From positions 2,217,949 through 2,281,948 of the forward strand of contig CAWCBH010000003.1 of NCBI GenBank assembly GCA_963793785.1: a stretch of DNA of 64,000 nucleotides, written 5' to 3'. This document shows positions 17,315-26,585 of the stretch, piece by piece. The notes under the pieces were generated by a model that was not told the DNA's origin, did no database searches, and worked only from the letters and a program-made list of their open reading frames with translations. This DNA comes from CAWCBH01 sp963793785 (GTDB lineage Bacteria; Actinomycetota; Thermoleophilia; Solirubrobacterales; 70-9). Within the stretch, counting starts at the first letter, position 1. Every line of letters begins with the position of its first letter. Position numbers and translations under genes: made by a program.

Positions 17315-18193
17315 ATGTTGTTGCTGACCGGCGCCACCGGGAGCATCGGCTCCCATCTGCTGCCCCTGTTGCTGGAGCGCGGGGAGACCGTCCGCTGCCT
17401 GGTTCGGGAGCCGCGGCGCCTCGGGGCCCGGCGGGTGAACGTCCAGATCGCCCTTGGCGACCTCGGCGAGCTCTCAGACCCCTACCTGCTGCGGCAGGCG
17501 CTGCGCGGCGTCGACACCGTGATCCATCTGGCGGCGACGATCCGAGATCAGCCGCCGAGACGAATCGAGGAGCTGAACGGCCTCGCGACCGTGCGCCTGC
17601 TGCGGGCCGCGGAGCTGGCCGGCGTCCAGCGGTTCGTCTTCTTCAGCGCCCTCAATGCGAGCAGCCTGCAGCGAACGCGGTTCTTTCGCGCCAAGGCGCT
17701 GGCCGAGCAGGCCGTCCTCGAGTCGGAAATGCAGACCACGGTCCATGCGCCGTCGATCGTCTATGACCACTCCGACCCCTGGATCACGCTGCTGCGCCGC
17801 TTCTCGTTCCTGCCGGTGATGCCGATCGCCGGCTCCGGTCAGGCCCTTTACCAGCCGATCTGGGCTCACGATGTCGCCCGCTGCGTGATCGGCGGCCTCG
17901 ACGGCGGCGGCGGCGCCCGCTACGAGCTGGCCGGTCCGCAGACGCTGACCTACGACCAGATGTCCGACCTGGTCAGCCGTCTCGCCGGACGGCCGCGGCC
18001 GCTCGTCCACATCCCGCTCGGGATCGTGCGCACCGGCCTGATCGCGCTGCGGAAGGTCTTCGGCGAGGCGGTGTTCGCGACCTGGGAAGAGGCGGAGCTG
18101 ATGGAGGTGCCGATGACCAGCGACCGCGGCACCGCCGACGCCGAGACGCTGGGCGTGCAGCCGCGGCCGATGGAGGACGTGCTCGGCTCCTAG
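17315..18193 (+). CDS. NAD(P)-binding extended SDR/NmrA-like protein (complex I NDUFA9-like)
   Basis: 292 residues with the N-terminal dinucleotide motif LLLTGATGSIGSHL, then LVREPRRLG, GDTVIHLAA-like VDTVIHLAATIRD, FVFFSALNAS, and TTVHAPSIVYD. A C-terminal part follows with the substrate lobe (PIWAHDVARCV, YELAGPQTLTYDQM). This pattern is usual for NDUFA9-like atypical SDRs that bind NAD(P)H without a clear catalytic Tyr-x3-Lys. Substrate unknown. Frame intact; convergent with the LysM gene. Confidence 0.85.
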   Translation: MLLLTGATGSIGSHLLPLLLERGETVRCLVREPRRLGARRVNVQIALGDLGELSDPYLLRQALRGVDTVIHLAATIRDQPPRRIEELNGLATVRLLRAAELAGVQRFVFFSALNASSLQRTRFFRAKALAEQAVLESEMQTTVHAPSIVYDHSDPWITLLRRFSFLPVMPIAGSGQALYQPIWAHDVARCVIGGLDGGGGARYELAGPQTLTYDQMSDLVSRLAGRPRPLVHIPLGIVRTGLIALRKVFGEAVFATWEEAELMEVPMTSDRGTADAETLGVQPRPMEDVLGS

Positions 18194-18205
18194 CTAGTAG
18201 CCGAG
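18182..18205. terminator. Hairpin over two convergent stop codons
   Basis: CTCGGCT at 18182-18188 pairs with AGCCGAG at 18199-18205. The ten-base loop holds the stop codons of both convergent genes. Probably a two-way terminator. Confidence 0.45.
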
Positions 18206-18841
18206 GTAGTCGACGTGCCACCACTCGCCCGGGGCGTGGGTCTTGCCCCAGCCGAACTGGGCACCGATCTGGTCGATCACCCAGCGCATCTCCGGGGTGT
18301 CGACGTCGACGGCGGTTCCGAGCTCGTGTGAAGAGGTTCCGGGCGGGTTGGCGGGCGCGCCGAGTCCCGACAGGAAGAGGTCGTAGAGGTAGGCCTGCTG
18401 CTCATAGGTCCGCAGCGCAGAGAGCGGCCCGCCCGGGTAGAGATCGAGGCCGTATAGGCGCAGCGACTCGGCCCGCATCGCCTCCCAGCTCTCCGCCGCC
18501 GCCGGCGTCAGGTGCAGCGGCCCCCACGGTGTTGTGATGTGGCCCATCCCCGGCGCCGACTGGTATGTCGAGGGCGACACGGGGGTCACCGAGCCGTAGG
18601 AGGGGTCGGCGGTGAGCGCGGCCGCGCCTTCGGCGACGGTCGGGATCTGGATCGTCTCTCCGGCCACGACCTGCCCGTCCACCGGGATGCCGTTGAAGGC
18701 GGCGACGGTGCGGGTCGTGAAGTTGCTCGCCACCGCTATCGACCAGAGGGTCTCTCCGGGCAGCACCGTGTGCGGAGCCGACCCGAACGCGGGAGAGGTC
18801 ATCAACGGCAGGGCCACGAGCCCGCCTAACACCGCAGCCAC
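18194..18841 (-). CDS. LysM domain D,D-carboxypeptidase (VanY/M15 family), secreted
   Basis: 215 residues. Signal peptide (AAVLGGLVALPLMTSPAFGSA), then a LysM peptidoglycan-binding motif (HTVLPGETLWSIAVASNFT), then an M15B/VanY-type zinc peptidase: SALRTYEQQAYLYDLF, SSHELGTAVDVDTPE (metal His and Asp) and EWWHVDYLGY (last metal His). It would trim D-Ala ends or stem peptides in the wall. It stands downstream of groEL on the same strand but is separated by a strong hairpin. Confidence 0.9.
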   Translation of the reverse strand: MAAVLGGLVALPLMTSPAFGSAPHTVLPGETLWSIAVASNFTTRTVAAFNGIPVDGQVVAGETIQIPTVAEGAAALTADPSYGSVTPVSPSTYQSAPGMGHITTPWGPLHLTPAAAESWEAMRAESLRLYGLDLYPGGPLSALRTYEQQAYLYDLFLSGLGAPANPPGTSSHELGTAVDVDTPEMRWVIDQIGAQFGWGKTHAPGEWWHVDYLGY

Positions 18842-18954
18842 GATCCGAATCAGTTGCAGCTGAAGCTCCTCACTGCAGCCACGCTTCGTGCGGGCTGCTC
18901 GACCTCCTGCGATCCGCTCGGCTTATGTCACGTGCAGGTGCCGTTGCAAGAACG

Positions 18955-18984
18955 CGAAGGGCCCGGATCGCTCCGGGCCCTTCG
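18955..18984 (-). terminator. Strong hairpin downstream of groEL
   Basis: CGAAGGGCCCGGA and TCCGGGCCCTTCG form a perfect 13 bp stem with loop TCGC, about 110 bases past the groEL stop on the minus strand. No U-run follows, only GCGTTCTT. It probably ends the groES-groEL transcript. Confidence 0.6.
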
Positions 18985-19023
18985 AAAGCCACTCGCCTGT
19001 TGCGGCGAGCATACGCCGAGGCC

Positions 19024-19081
19024 AATCATTGCGGCTGCTTCGCAGCCTGACCAGCCTCTGCCGGCGCTAACCGCGCCGGCC
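19024..19081 (-). repeat. Double-hairpin intergenic repeat, copy A
   Basis: Read on the minus strand: hairpin GCCGGCGC-GGTTA-GCGCCGGC, a linker AGAGGCTGGTCA, then hairpin GGCTGC-GAA-GCAGCC and the tail GCAATGATT. It lies between the groEL stop and the terminator. Near-identical copies are at 20752-20806 and 27299-27356. Confidence 0.8.
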
Positions 19082-19090
19082 CAACCGCAC

Positions 19091-20728
19091 CTACATCATC
19101 CCGCCCATGTCGGGCATACCGCCGCCGCCGGGCATCCCGGCGCCGTCCTTCTCCGGCGGCTCGGCGACGATCGCCTCGGTGGTGAGGATGTTCTTCGCGA
19201 TCGACGCGGCGTTCTGCAGCGCCGAGCGGGTGACCATGGTCGGGTCGATGACGCCCGCCTTGATCAGGTCGCCGTACTCGCCGGTCGCGGCGTTGAGGCC
19301 CTCGCCGGCCTTCAGCTCGCGCACCTTGTTGACCACGACCGAGCCCTCCTCGCCGGAGTTCTCCGCGATCTGGCGCAGCGGCTCCTCGAGCGCGCGGCGG
19401 ATGATCGTCGCCCCGGTGCGCTCGTCGGCGTCGTCGAAGGAGTCGAGATCGAGCGAGTCCTCCGCGTTCAGCAGCGCCACGCCGCCGCCCGGCACGACAC
19501 CCTCCTCGAGCGCCGCCCGGGTCGCCTGCAGGGCGTCCTCGACGCGGTGCTTCTTCTCCTTCATCTCGGTCTCGGTCGCGGCGCCGACCTTGACGACGGC
19601 GACACCGCCGGCCAGCTTCGCGAGCCGCTCCTGGAGCTTCTCGCGATCGAAGTCGGAGTCGGTGTTCTCGATCTCCTGCTTGATCTGCTTGATCCGGCCC
19701 TTGATGTCGTCGCCCTCGCCGCCGCCGTCGATGATCGTCGTCGTGTCCTTGGAGACGACCACGCGGCGGGCCTTGCCGAGCTGGGAGAGCTGGGTGTTCT
19801 CCAGCTTCAGCCCCATCTCCTCGGTGATCACCTCGCCGCCGCTGAGGATCGCGATGTCCTCGAGCATCCGCTTGCGGCGGTCGCCGAACCCGGGCGCCTT
19901 CACGGCGACGCCGGTGAAGGTCCCCCGCAGCTTGTTGACGACCAGGGTCGCGAGGGACTCGCCCTCGACGTCCTCGGCGACGATCAGCAGCGGGCGGCCG
20001 CCCTGCATCACCTGCTCCAGCACCGGCAGCATGTCGCGCACCGAGCCGATCTTCTGGTTGGCGATCAGCACGTAGGGCTCCTCCAGCACCGCCTCCATGC
20101 GGTCCTGGTCGGTGACCATGTAGGGCGAGATGTAGCCCTTGTCGAACTGCATCCCCTCGGTGAACTCCAGCTCCATGCCGAAGGTCTGGCCCTCCTCGAC
20201 GTTGACGACGCCGTCCTTGCCGACCTTCTCGATCGCGTCGGCGATCACGTCGCCGATCTCGTCGTCGCCGGCCGAGATCGTCGCCACGCGGGCGATCTGC
20301 TCCTTGCCCGAGACTTCCTTGGACTGCTTCTCGCGCAGGTTCTCGACCACCTTGTCGACGGCCTTCTCGATCCCGCGCCGCAGCGCCAGCGGGTTGGCGC
20401 CGGCGGCGACGTTCTTTATGCCCTGGCGGACGATGATCTGCGCCAGCAGGGTTGCGGTCGTAGTGCCGTCGCCGGCGACGTCGTTGGTCGCCGTTGCGAC
20501 CTCGCGCACCAGCTGCGCGCCCTGGTTCTCGAACACGTCCTCGACCTCGATCTCACGCGCGATCGTGACGCCGTCGTTGGTGATCGTGGGGGCGCCGAAC
20601 TTCTTGTCGAGCACGACGTAGCGCCCCTTCGGGCCGAGGGTGACCTTGACCGCGTTGGCGACTGCGTCGACGCCGTCCTGCAGGGCCCCCCGGGCCTCCG
20701 CGTTGTACTTCAGCTCCTTGTGAGCCAT
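19091..20728 (-). CDS. groEL: 60 kDa chaperonin GroEL
   Basis: 545 residues, full length. ATP-driven folding chamber partner of GroES. Conserved stretches include TLGPKGRYVVLDKKFG, DGVTIAREIE, AGDGTTTATLLAQ (nucleotide site), AEDVEGESLATLVVNK, APGFGDRRKRMLEDIA and VVPGGGVALL, with the Gly-Met tail ending in GGMPDMGGMM. The ATG at 20728 follows AGGAGGAACCGAACAG, a strong ribosome site. The 82-base gap to groES is almost filled by a palindromic repeat. Regulation through the CIRCE element upstream of groES is expected. Confidence 0.98.
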   Translation of the reverse strand: MAHKELKYNAEARGALQDGVDAVANAVKVTLGPKGRYVVLDKKFGAPTITNDGVTIAREIEVEDVFENQGAQLVREVATATNDVAGDGTTTATLLAQIIVRQGIKNVAAGANPLALRRGIEKAVDKVVENLREKQSKEVSGKEQIARVATISAGDDEIGDVIADAIEKVGKDGVVNVEEGQTFGMELEFTEGMQFDKGYISPYMVTDQDRMEAVLEEPYVLIANQKIGSVRDMLPVLEQVMQGGRPLLIVAEDVEGESLATLVVNKLRGTFTGVAVKAPGFGDRRKRMLEDIAILSGGEVITEEMGLKLENTQLSQLGKARRVVVSKDTTTIIDGGGEGDDIKGRIKQIKQEIENTDSDFDREKLQERLAKLAGGVAVVKVGAATETEMKEKKHRVEDALQATRAALEEGVVPGGGVALLNAEDSLDLDSFDDADERTGATIIRRALEEPLRQIAENSGEEGSVVVNKVRELKAGEGLNAATGEYGDLIKAGVIDPTMVTRSALQNAASIAKNILTTEAIVAEPPEKDGAGMPGGGGMPDMGGMM

Positions 20729-20751
20729 CTGTTCGGTTCCTCCTAAATCAG

Positions 20752-20806
20752 AATCATTGCGGCGGCTTCGCCGCCTGACCAGTCTGCCGGCGCTACCGTG
20801 CCGGCC
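20752..20806 (-). repeat. Double-hairpin intergenic repeat, copy B
   Basis: Fills the groES-groEL spacer in the same orientation as copy A. The second hairpin is GGCGGC-GAA-GCCGCC, so the T-A pair of copy A is replaced by a G-C pair (compensatory change). The first hairpin has one mismatch (GCCGGCAC against GCGCCGGC). Confidence 0.8.
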
Positions 20807-20810
20807 AGGA

Positions 20811-21101
20811 CTACTCGACCATGGCAAGAACGTCGGACTCGCGCAGCACCAAGAGCTCGTCGTCCTCGACGGTGATCTCGGTGCCGCCGTACTTCGAGTA
20901 GAGGACCTCGTCGCCCTCGCCGACGTCGAGCGGAATCCGCTTCTCGCCGTCCTCGTCCCACTTGCCATCGCCGACGGCGACGACCTTGCCCTTCTGTGGC
21001 TTCTCCTTCGCCGTGTCGGGGAGGACGATGCCGCTGGCGGTCGTCTCCTCCTCATCGATCGGCTTCACGATCAGCCGGTCCCCGAGGGGCTTCAGCTTCA
21101 T
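20811..21101 (-). CDS. groES: 10 kDa co-chaperonin GroES
   Basis: 96 residues, starting MKLKPLGDRLIVKPIDEEE with the mobile loop SGIVLPDTAKEKPQKG and ending in ELLVLRESDVLAMVE. Caps the GroEL chamber. First gene of the operon. An ATG at 21101 with GGAGG just upstream supports the start. The CIRCE operator lies 51 bases upstream. Confidence 0.97.
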   Translation of the reverse strand: MKLKPLGDRLIVKPIDEEETTASGIVLPDTAKEKPQKGKVVAVGDGKWDEDGEKRIPLDVGEGDEVLYSKYGGTEITVEDDELLVLRESDVLAMVE

Positions 21102-21152
21102 GCGTTTTACCTCCGTGGTCGGAAAGGTTCGTGGTTGCTTGCTGGGAAGCGC

Positions 21153-21177
21153 TGGCACTCTATAGATGTGAGTGCCA
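21153..21177 (-). promoter_or_regulatory. CIRCE operator (HrcA binding site) of groES-groEL
   Basis: Perfect inverted repeat TGGCACTC-N9-GAGTGCCA, matching the CIRCE consensus (GCACTC-N9-GAGTGC). HrcA should bind here and repress groESL, with release on heat or unfolded-protein stress. An HrcA gene is not in the window. Confidence 0.92.
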
Positions 21178-21197
21178 AGCCGCTTTCGAAAGGATAG

Positions 21198-21671
<474 letters not shown>

Positions 21672-21680
21672 TCGGCGCAG

Positions 21681-22085
21681 CTAATTGCGCGACGGCGTCT
21701 CGCCGTTGCCGTAATGCGAGCGAGGCGGCTCGACGATCTGGGAGAAGCGGATCACGGTCACCGTGTCCTCGCTGGAGATCGAGCGACCGTAGATCTGCTC
21801 GAGGAAATTGGTCGTCTCCTCGAGGCGGCGGAACTCGGGGTTGTCGTGCTCGATGTCGCGGGGTGAGAGCTCGGACACCCGCTTCACCTCGACGTCGTCG
21901 ATCACCGCCGAGAAGATCTTCTCCCGCGGGCTGTGGCGAAACCCGACCGTCACCCAGACGACCTGGCCGCGCTCGTACTTCTTGCTCTTGTCGCCGAGGC
22001 GGATCGTCGCCGTCTTGCGCCCCCGCTTCAGCTGGTCGACGAAAACGGCCGAATAGAAGTTGAGCACGTAGACGCCTGCCCTCAT
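21681..22085 (-). CDS. ASCH domain protein
   Basis: 134 residues. MRAGVYVLNFYSAVFVDQLK, then GRKTATIRLGDKS and KYERGQVVWVTVGF, fit the ASCH fold, a PUA-like RNA-binding domain. The GRKTATIR segment carries the usual Gly-x-K-T element. I chose the ATG at 22085 because this is where the conserved fold begins; the longer frame upstream is arginine-rich noise. A role in RNA or nucleotide handling is inferred from the fold. Confidence 0.8.
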   Translation of the reverse strand: MRAGVYVLNFYSAVFVDQLKRGRKTATIRLGDKSKKYERGQVVWVTVGFRHSPREKIFSAVIDDVEVKRVSELSPRDIEHDNPEFRRLEETTNFLEQIYGRSISSEDTVTVIRFSQIVEPPRSHYGNGETPSRN

Positions 22086-22213
22086 CGCGTTGCGAGCGTA
22101 TCCGAACCGAGTCCAGGTTTTCGGTGGACGGGTGTCCGAGAAGCTCGGCTGAGAGTGCCTGGGCGCCCGATAAGGGGAGCACCCCGCGCGGTGCGGGGTT
22201 GCCGGTGCCCACG

Positions 22214-24138
22214 ATGACCTCGATTCGGAGAGCCCCTGCCCAGGCGATCGCCGCGCTAGCGGTAGGCGTGGCGCTGCTCGCCGCACCGGCTCCGGCGGCG
22301 GCGGGGCCGCGCTGCGCCGGGAAGGCGGCGACGATCGTCGGCACGGCCGGCAACGACGTGATCGTCGGGCGCAAGGCAAGCGACGTGATCTACGGCGGCG
22401 GCGGCAACGACCGGATCAGCGGCGGGCCGAACGGAAACGACACGATCTGCGGCGGGCCCGGCAAGGACCGGATCCACGGCGGGCGCGGCTTCGACCGCCT
22501 GCTCGGCGGCGGCGGCGCGGACAGCGTCTTCGGCGACACCGGCTCCGACCGCCTTCTCGGCGGCGGCGGCTCCGACCGCCTGGTCGGCTTCAAGGGCGGC
22601 GACGACCTTCGCGGTGGCGGCGGCGGCGACCGCCTCACCGGCGACAAGGGGCCGGACCGCCTCGCCGGCGGGCCCGGGGACGATCAGCTGGCCAGCGGCA
22701 AGGGCCCGGACAGCCTCAACGGCGACGGCGGCAGCGATGTCTCTGCGCTCCGGACGCGCTTCGGACCGCCAGCTCGACGGCGGCGACGGCGCCGACCGGC
22801 TGTTCGGCGACCGAGGTAACGACCCGCTCGACGGCGGTCGCGGCGACGACTACGTCGACGGCGGCCTCGGCGACGACCACCTCGAGGGAGGCGGCGGCAG
22901 CGACGTCGTCGTCGGAAGCCTCGGCACCGACTTCGTCGGCGGCGGCGAGGGGGACGGCGACGTCGTCCGGGGCGACCTCGGGTTCGACCGCCTCGACGGC
23001 GGCCCGGGAGGGCTCGACATCGCCTCCTTCGCCTCCGCCTCCGAGGCCGTCCTCGCCGATATCGCCGACGGCACCGCAAAGGGCGACGGGCGCGACACGC
23101 TGACCGGCGTCGAGGACCTGATCGGCTCCGCCTACGGGGACGAGCTGAACGGCGACTCCGGCCCGAACCGGATCGACGGCGGCGCCGGCTATGACGACCT
23201 CAACGGCCGCGGCGGCGGCGACGCGCTCTACGGCGGGCCCGACGGCGCCCGCTGCTCGGGCGGCGGCACCTCCGACGCCTGCAAGCGGGCAGTGACGGGC
23301 GACCTCGGCACGACCGTGACCCGCAGCCGCAGCATCGACGGCACCACCACGCTGAGCGTGCACGGCGCTTGGCGCCGACAACAGCTTCTCGATCCACTTC
23401 GACGGCTCCCACTACGTGATCGAGGACCTAAGCGGCTCGATCCTGCCCACCAACCTGAACGGCTGCGACCCGCACCTGGGAGCGTCGGGCGTTGCCGGGG
23501 CGCGCTGCGCCGATCACGTCACCTCGCTGCTCGTCGACACCGACGGCGGCGACGACACGGTCCGCATCGCCGAGAGCGTCCCGGCCTCGGTCCAGGTCCG
23601 CGTCGACGGCGGGCCGGGCGCCGACGACCTCACCGGTGGGCGGGGCAACGACATCCTCGAGGCCGGCGACGACAACGATCCCGACCGGCTCTCGGGCGGC
23701 GAGGGCGGCGACGGCCTGATCGGCGCCCGCACCGACAACCCGACTCCCGTCAACAGCGGCCTCAGCACGCTGATCGGCGGCCCCGGCTCGGACCTGCTGG
23801 TCGGCGGCGACCCCTGCGACGGCGACCTCTTCGACGGCGGGCCCGGTCACGACAGCGCCTCTTTCTCGCGCTTCAACCCCGGCGTCAGCGCCCAGATCGG
23901 CGGCGCGGTGACGCGCAGCGGCGGCAGCTGCAACGCCGGCCACGTCGACGCCTCCGTGGAGGGGCTCGAGGGCTCGCCGGGCCCTGACACCCTGATCGGC
24001 GACGGCAACGCAAACCAGCTGCTGGGCCGAGCCGGCAACGACGTCCTGCGCGGGCTTGGCGGCGCCGACCGCCTGATCGGCGGCTCCGGCAGCGATCGCG
24101 TCGACGGCGGCCCGGGGCGCGACGCAGAGGTGGAATAG
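22214..24138 (+). CDS. Secreted RTX-like calcium-binding repeat protein (tandem copy 1), two frameshifts
   Basis: A signal peptide (AIAALAVGVALLAAPAPAAAG) is followed by the module CAGKAATIVGTAGNDVIVG and many nonapeptides of the GGxGxDxL type (for example GGGGNDRISGG, GGGGSDRLVGF). They form the calcium-binding beta-roll of hemolysin-type repeats. A middle spacer, RSRSIDGTTTL, and a region with DNDPDRLSGGEGGDGLIGART are shared with the next gene. Frame changes are needed near 22740 and 23370. The protein is extracellular. No protease or lipase domain is visible, so a structural or adhesive role is likelier. The ATG at 22214 begins the signal peptide. Confidence 0.85.
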
Positions 24139-24173
24139 CCCGCGGACGGCGGCAGCGTCGTCTTGAAGTCCAG

Positions 24174-25931
24174 GTGGGCTTGCCCGACGCGCCGCAACCT
24201 TCTAGGGTGTCGTCAGTGCTGAAGTCGGCTGTTCAGGGAGGGGGACCCAGAGCCGCACGGGCGGCAATCCTGGCTGCCGCGTGCCTGGCGCTGCTGCTGC
24301 TGGCCCCCGCCGCAGCAGGGGCCGCGACCTGTGGCGGCAAGCGGGCGAACATCGTCCGCGGCGGCGGCAACGACGTGATCAACGCCGGCGGCGGCTCCGA
24401 CGTGATCTTCGCCGGTGGCGGCAACGACCGGATCATCGGCGGCCGCGGCAGCGACACCATCTGCGGCGTCGGCGGCAACGATCGCATCCTCGGCGACACA
24501 GGTACCGACCGCCTCTACGGCGGCGCCGGCAACGACTCCATCGACGGCGGCAAGGGCACCGAGAAGGTGATGGAGGGGGGCGGCGGCTCGGACACGATGA
24601 TCGGCGACCGCGGCAACGACCAGATGGACGGCGGTCCCGGCAGCGACGCCCTCGTCGACGGCGGTCTCGGCGACGACGACGTGACCGGCGGACCCGGGGA
24701 CAGCGACCAGGTGGCCGGTGGGGTCGGAAGCGACCGGGTCAGCGGCGGCGGCGGAAACCGCGACGTGGTCCGCGGCGACCTCGGCACCGACCGCCTCGAC
24801 GGCGGGCCAGGCAGGCAGGACATCGCCTCCTTCGCGACCGCGTCCGAGAGCGTCAGGGCAAGCCTCGGCTCCGGCGGCGCGAAGGGCGACGGGACCGACA
24901 GCCTCGGCTCCAGCATCGAGGACCTGATCGGCTCCGCCTTCCCGGACGTCCTCACCGGCAATGCCGGCCCGAACCGCCTCGACGGCGGCGCCGGCTTCGA
25001 TCGGCTGAACGGCGGCGGGGGTCGCGACCAGGGGTTCGGCGGCGCCGACGGCGCCGATTGCTCCGACATCGAGGACCCCGACAACTGCCGGCCCGATCCC
25101 GGCGGCGGGCAGGGCACGTCCGTCGTCCGCAGCCGCAGCATCGACGGCACAACCACTCTTGGCATCCGCGGCGACGGCTCCGCCAACGACATCACCGTCG
25201 GCTCCAGCGGTGGCCGGATCCTCGTTTCCGAGGCCAACGGCGGCATCCGCCGCAACAGCGTCGAGGGATGCGACGTCGTCGGCAGCGGCCAGAACCTGGC
25301 CGCCCGCTGTCCCCGCACCGCTTCCTTCGTGATCGTCGACGGCGGCGGCGGCGGCGACCAGATCTCCCTCGCCGGCATCCCCGGTCGCCCCGAGACGCGA
25401 GTCAGCGGCGGAGCGGGCGCGGACAGCCTCACCGGCGGTCCCGGTCGCGACACGCTCGAAGCGGGCGACGACAACGATCCCGACACGTTGCGCGGTGGCC
25501 CAGGCAACGACGGTCTCGTCGGCGCCCGCACCGACACTCGCACAGCCTCCAACAGCGGTCAGAGCACCCTGATCGGTGGCGGCGGCAACGACCTGCTGGT
25601 CGGCGGCGACCCCTGCGACGGCGACGTCTACAACGGCGGTGGCGGCTCCGACAACGCCTCCTTCTCCCGCGCCCCCAGCGCGGTCACCGCGACGATCGGC
25701 GGCTCCAGCGGCAGCGGCGGCAGCTGCAACAACGGGCGGGTCCTCGGCAACGTCGAGAGCATCGAGGGGTCGGGTGGCTCCGACAGGCTGATCGGCGATG
25801 GTGGCGCCAACAGCCTCCTCGGCCGCGGCGGGAACGACTTCCTCAACGGCAAGGGCGGCAGCGATCGATGCAGCGGCGGCGGCGGGCGCGATCGGGCAGC
25901 CGGCTGCGAGCAGCGCAGCTCGATCCCTTAG
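24174..25931 (+). CDS. Secreted RTX-like calcium-binding repeat protein (tandem copy 2)
   Basis: About 585 residues, frame intact. The signal peptide segment AAILAAACLALLLLAPAAAG is preceded by a basic end. CGGKRANIVRGGGNDVINAG opens the first block of RTX-like nonapeptides. A non-repetitive centre follows with Cys-rich CSDIEDPDNCRPDP and RSRSIDGTTTLGIRG, then a second repeat block with DPCDGDVYNGGGGSD and a C-terminal GRDRAAGCEQ. The start is uncertain: GTG at 24174, 24207 or 24216 precede the signal peptide. It shares its whole layout with the upstream gene, so the two arose by duplication. Secreted calcium-stabilised beta-roll protein; function unknown. Confidence 0.87.
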   Translation: MGLPDAPQPSRVSSVLKSAVQGGGPRAARAAILAAACLALLLLAPAAAGAATCGGKRANIVRGGGNDVINAGGGSDVIFAGGGNDRIIGGRGSDTICGVGGNDRILGDTGTDRLYGGAGNDSIDGGKGTEKVMEGGGGSDTMIGDRGNDQMDGGPGSDALVDGGLGDDDVTGGPGDSDQVAGGVGSDRVSGGGGNRDVVRGDLGTDRLDGGPGRQDIASFATASESVRASLGSGGAKGDGTDSLGSSIEDLIGSAFPDVLTGNAGPNRLDGGAGFDRLNGGGGRDQGFGGADGADCSDIEDPDNCRPDPGGGQGTSVVRSRSIDGTTTLGIRGDGSANDITVGSSGGRILVSEANGGIRRNSVEGCDVVGSGQNLAARCPRTASFVIVDGGGGGDQISLAGIPGRPETRVSGGAGADSLTGGPGRDTLEAGDDNDPDTLRGGPGNDGLVGARTDTRTASNSGQSTLIGGGGNDLLVGGDPCDGDVYNGGGGSDNASFSRAPSAVTATIGGSSGSGGSCNNGRVLGNVESIEGSGGSDRLIGDGGANSLLGRGGNDFLNGKGGSDRCSGGGGRDRAAGCEQRSSIP

Positions 25932-25935
25932 TCGT

Positions 25936-26550
25936 CTAGTCCGAGTAGCCCTCCTCGCCGATCAGCGGCACGAAGCGGCAGGGGCCGATCACCGTCGGCT
26001 CGATGGCGTCTTCTCGCCGCGTGAAGACGGTCAGGATGTCGGCGCGGCGGGAGGCGATCGGGGCGACCAGCCGGCCCCCGTCGCCGAGCTGCGAGAGCAG
26101 CTTCGCGGGCGGCTCAGGCGCCGTCGCGTGGACCGCGATCGCGCCAAACGGCGCCCGGTCGGGCAGACCGCGGCTGCCGTCGGAGACGACGACCTCCACC
26201 GGCACCGCCGCCAAGCGCCCCAGCGCCTGGCGCGCCTGCTCGGCAAGGTCCGCGTGGCGCTCGACGGTGATCACCTCGGCCGCCAGGTGGGAGAGCACGC
26301 AGGCCGAGTAGCCGGAGCCGGTCCCGACTTCCAGCACCCGCTCGTCGCCTTCCAGCGCCATCCCCTGGCAGATCGCCGCGACGATCCAGGGTTGCGAGAT
26401 CGTCTGGCCGATCCCGATCGGCAGGGCCGAGTCCGCGTAGGCGCGGCGGCGTTGGTCTGCGGGGACGAACTCCTCCCGCGGCACCGCCCCCATCGCCGCG
26501 AGCACGCGCTCGTCGCCGATGCCGCGGCGGCGAAGCTGGCGCTCCACCAT
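25936..26550 (-). CDS. pcm: Protein-L-isoaspartate O-methyltransferase
   Basis: 204 residues. It starts MVERQLRRRGIGDERVLAAM, then VPREEFVP, the substrate loop ALPIGIGQTISQP, the SAM motif VLEVGTGSGYSACVL, and VSDGSRGLP. Methylates isoaspartyl residues in damaged proteins for repair. Convergent with the RTX gene, 4 bases apart. The Crp/Fnr gene is upstream on the same strand. Confidence 0.95.
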   Translation of the reverse strand: MVERQLRRRGIGDERVLAAMGAVPREEFVPADQRRRAYADSALPIGIGQTISQPWIVAAICQGMALEGDERVLEVGTGSGYSACVLSHLAAEVITVERHADLAEQARQALGRLAAVPVEVVVSDGSRGLPDRAPFGAIAVHATAPEPPAKLLSQLGDGGRLVAPIASRRADILTVFTRREDAIEPTVIGPCRFVPLIGEEGYSD

Positions 26551-26585
26551 CCCCGCTCTCAGGGAGGAGAAGTCGTGGTCGGGTT

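Noticed and set aside
18842..19090. c-di-AMP (ydaO-type) riboswitch before the LysM peptidase
   Set aside because: Context is typical for wall hydrolases, but the conserved core cannot be found. The structure present is better explained as the groEL terminator plus a repeat.
18854..20746. 630-codon open frame antisense to groEL
   Set aside because: It mirrors groEL codons. GroEL is fully conserved on the other strand, so this is a by-product of high GC.
22130..22200. TPP riboswitch (CTGAGAG motif) before the first RTX gene
   Set aside because: Only the first half-motif is present. The second sensor arm with CCTGATC and the GCCAGCG-type end is missing.
22300..25900. Periodic DNA repeats that might be a CRISPR array
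   Set aside because: The periodicity is 27 bases in coding frame and encodes Gly-Gly-x-Gly-x-Asp units of RTX proteins. There are no equal-length repeats with unique spacers.
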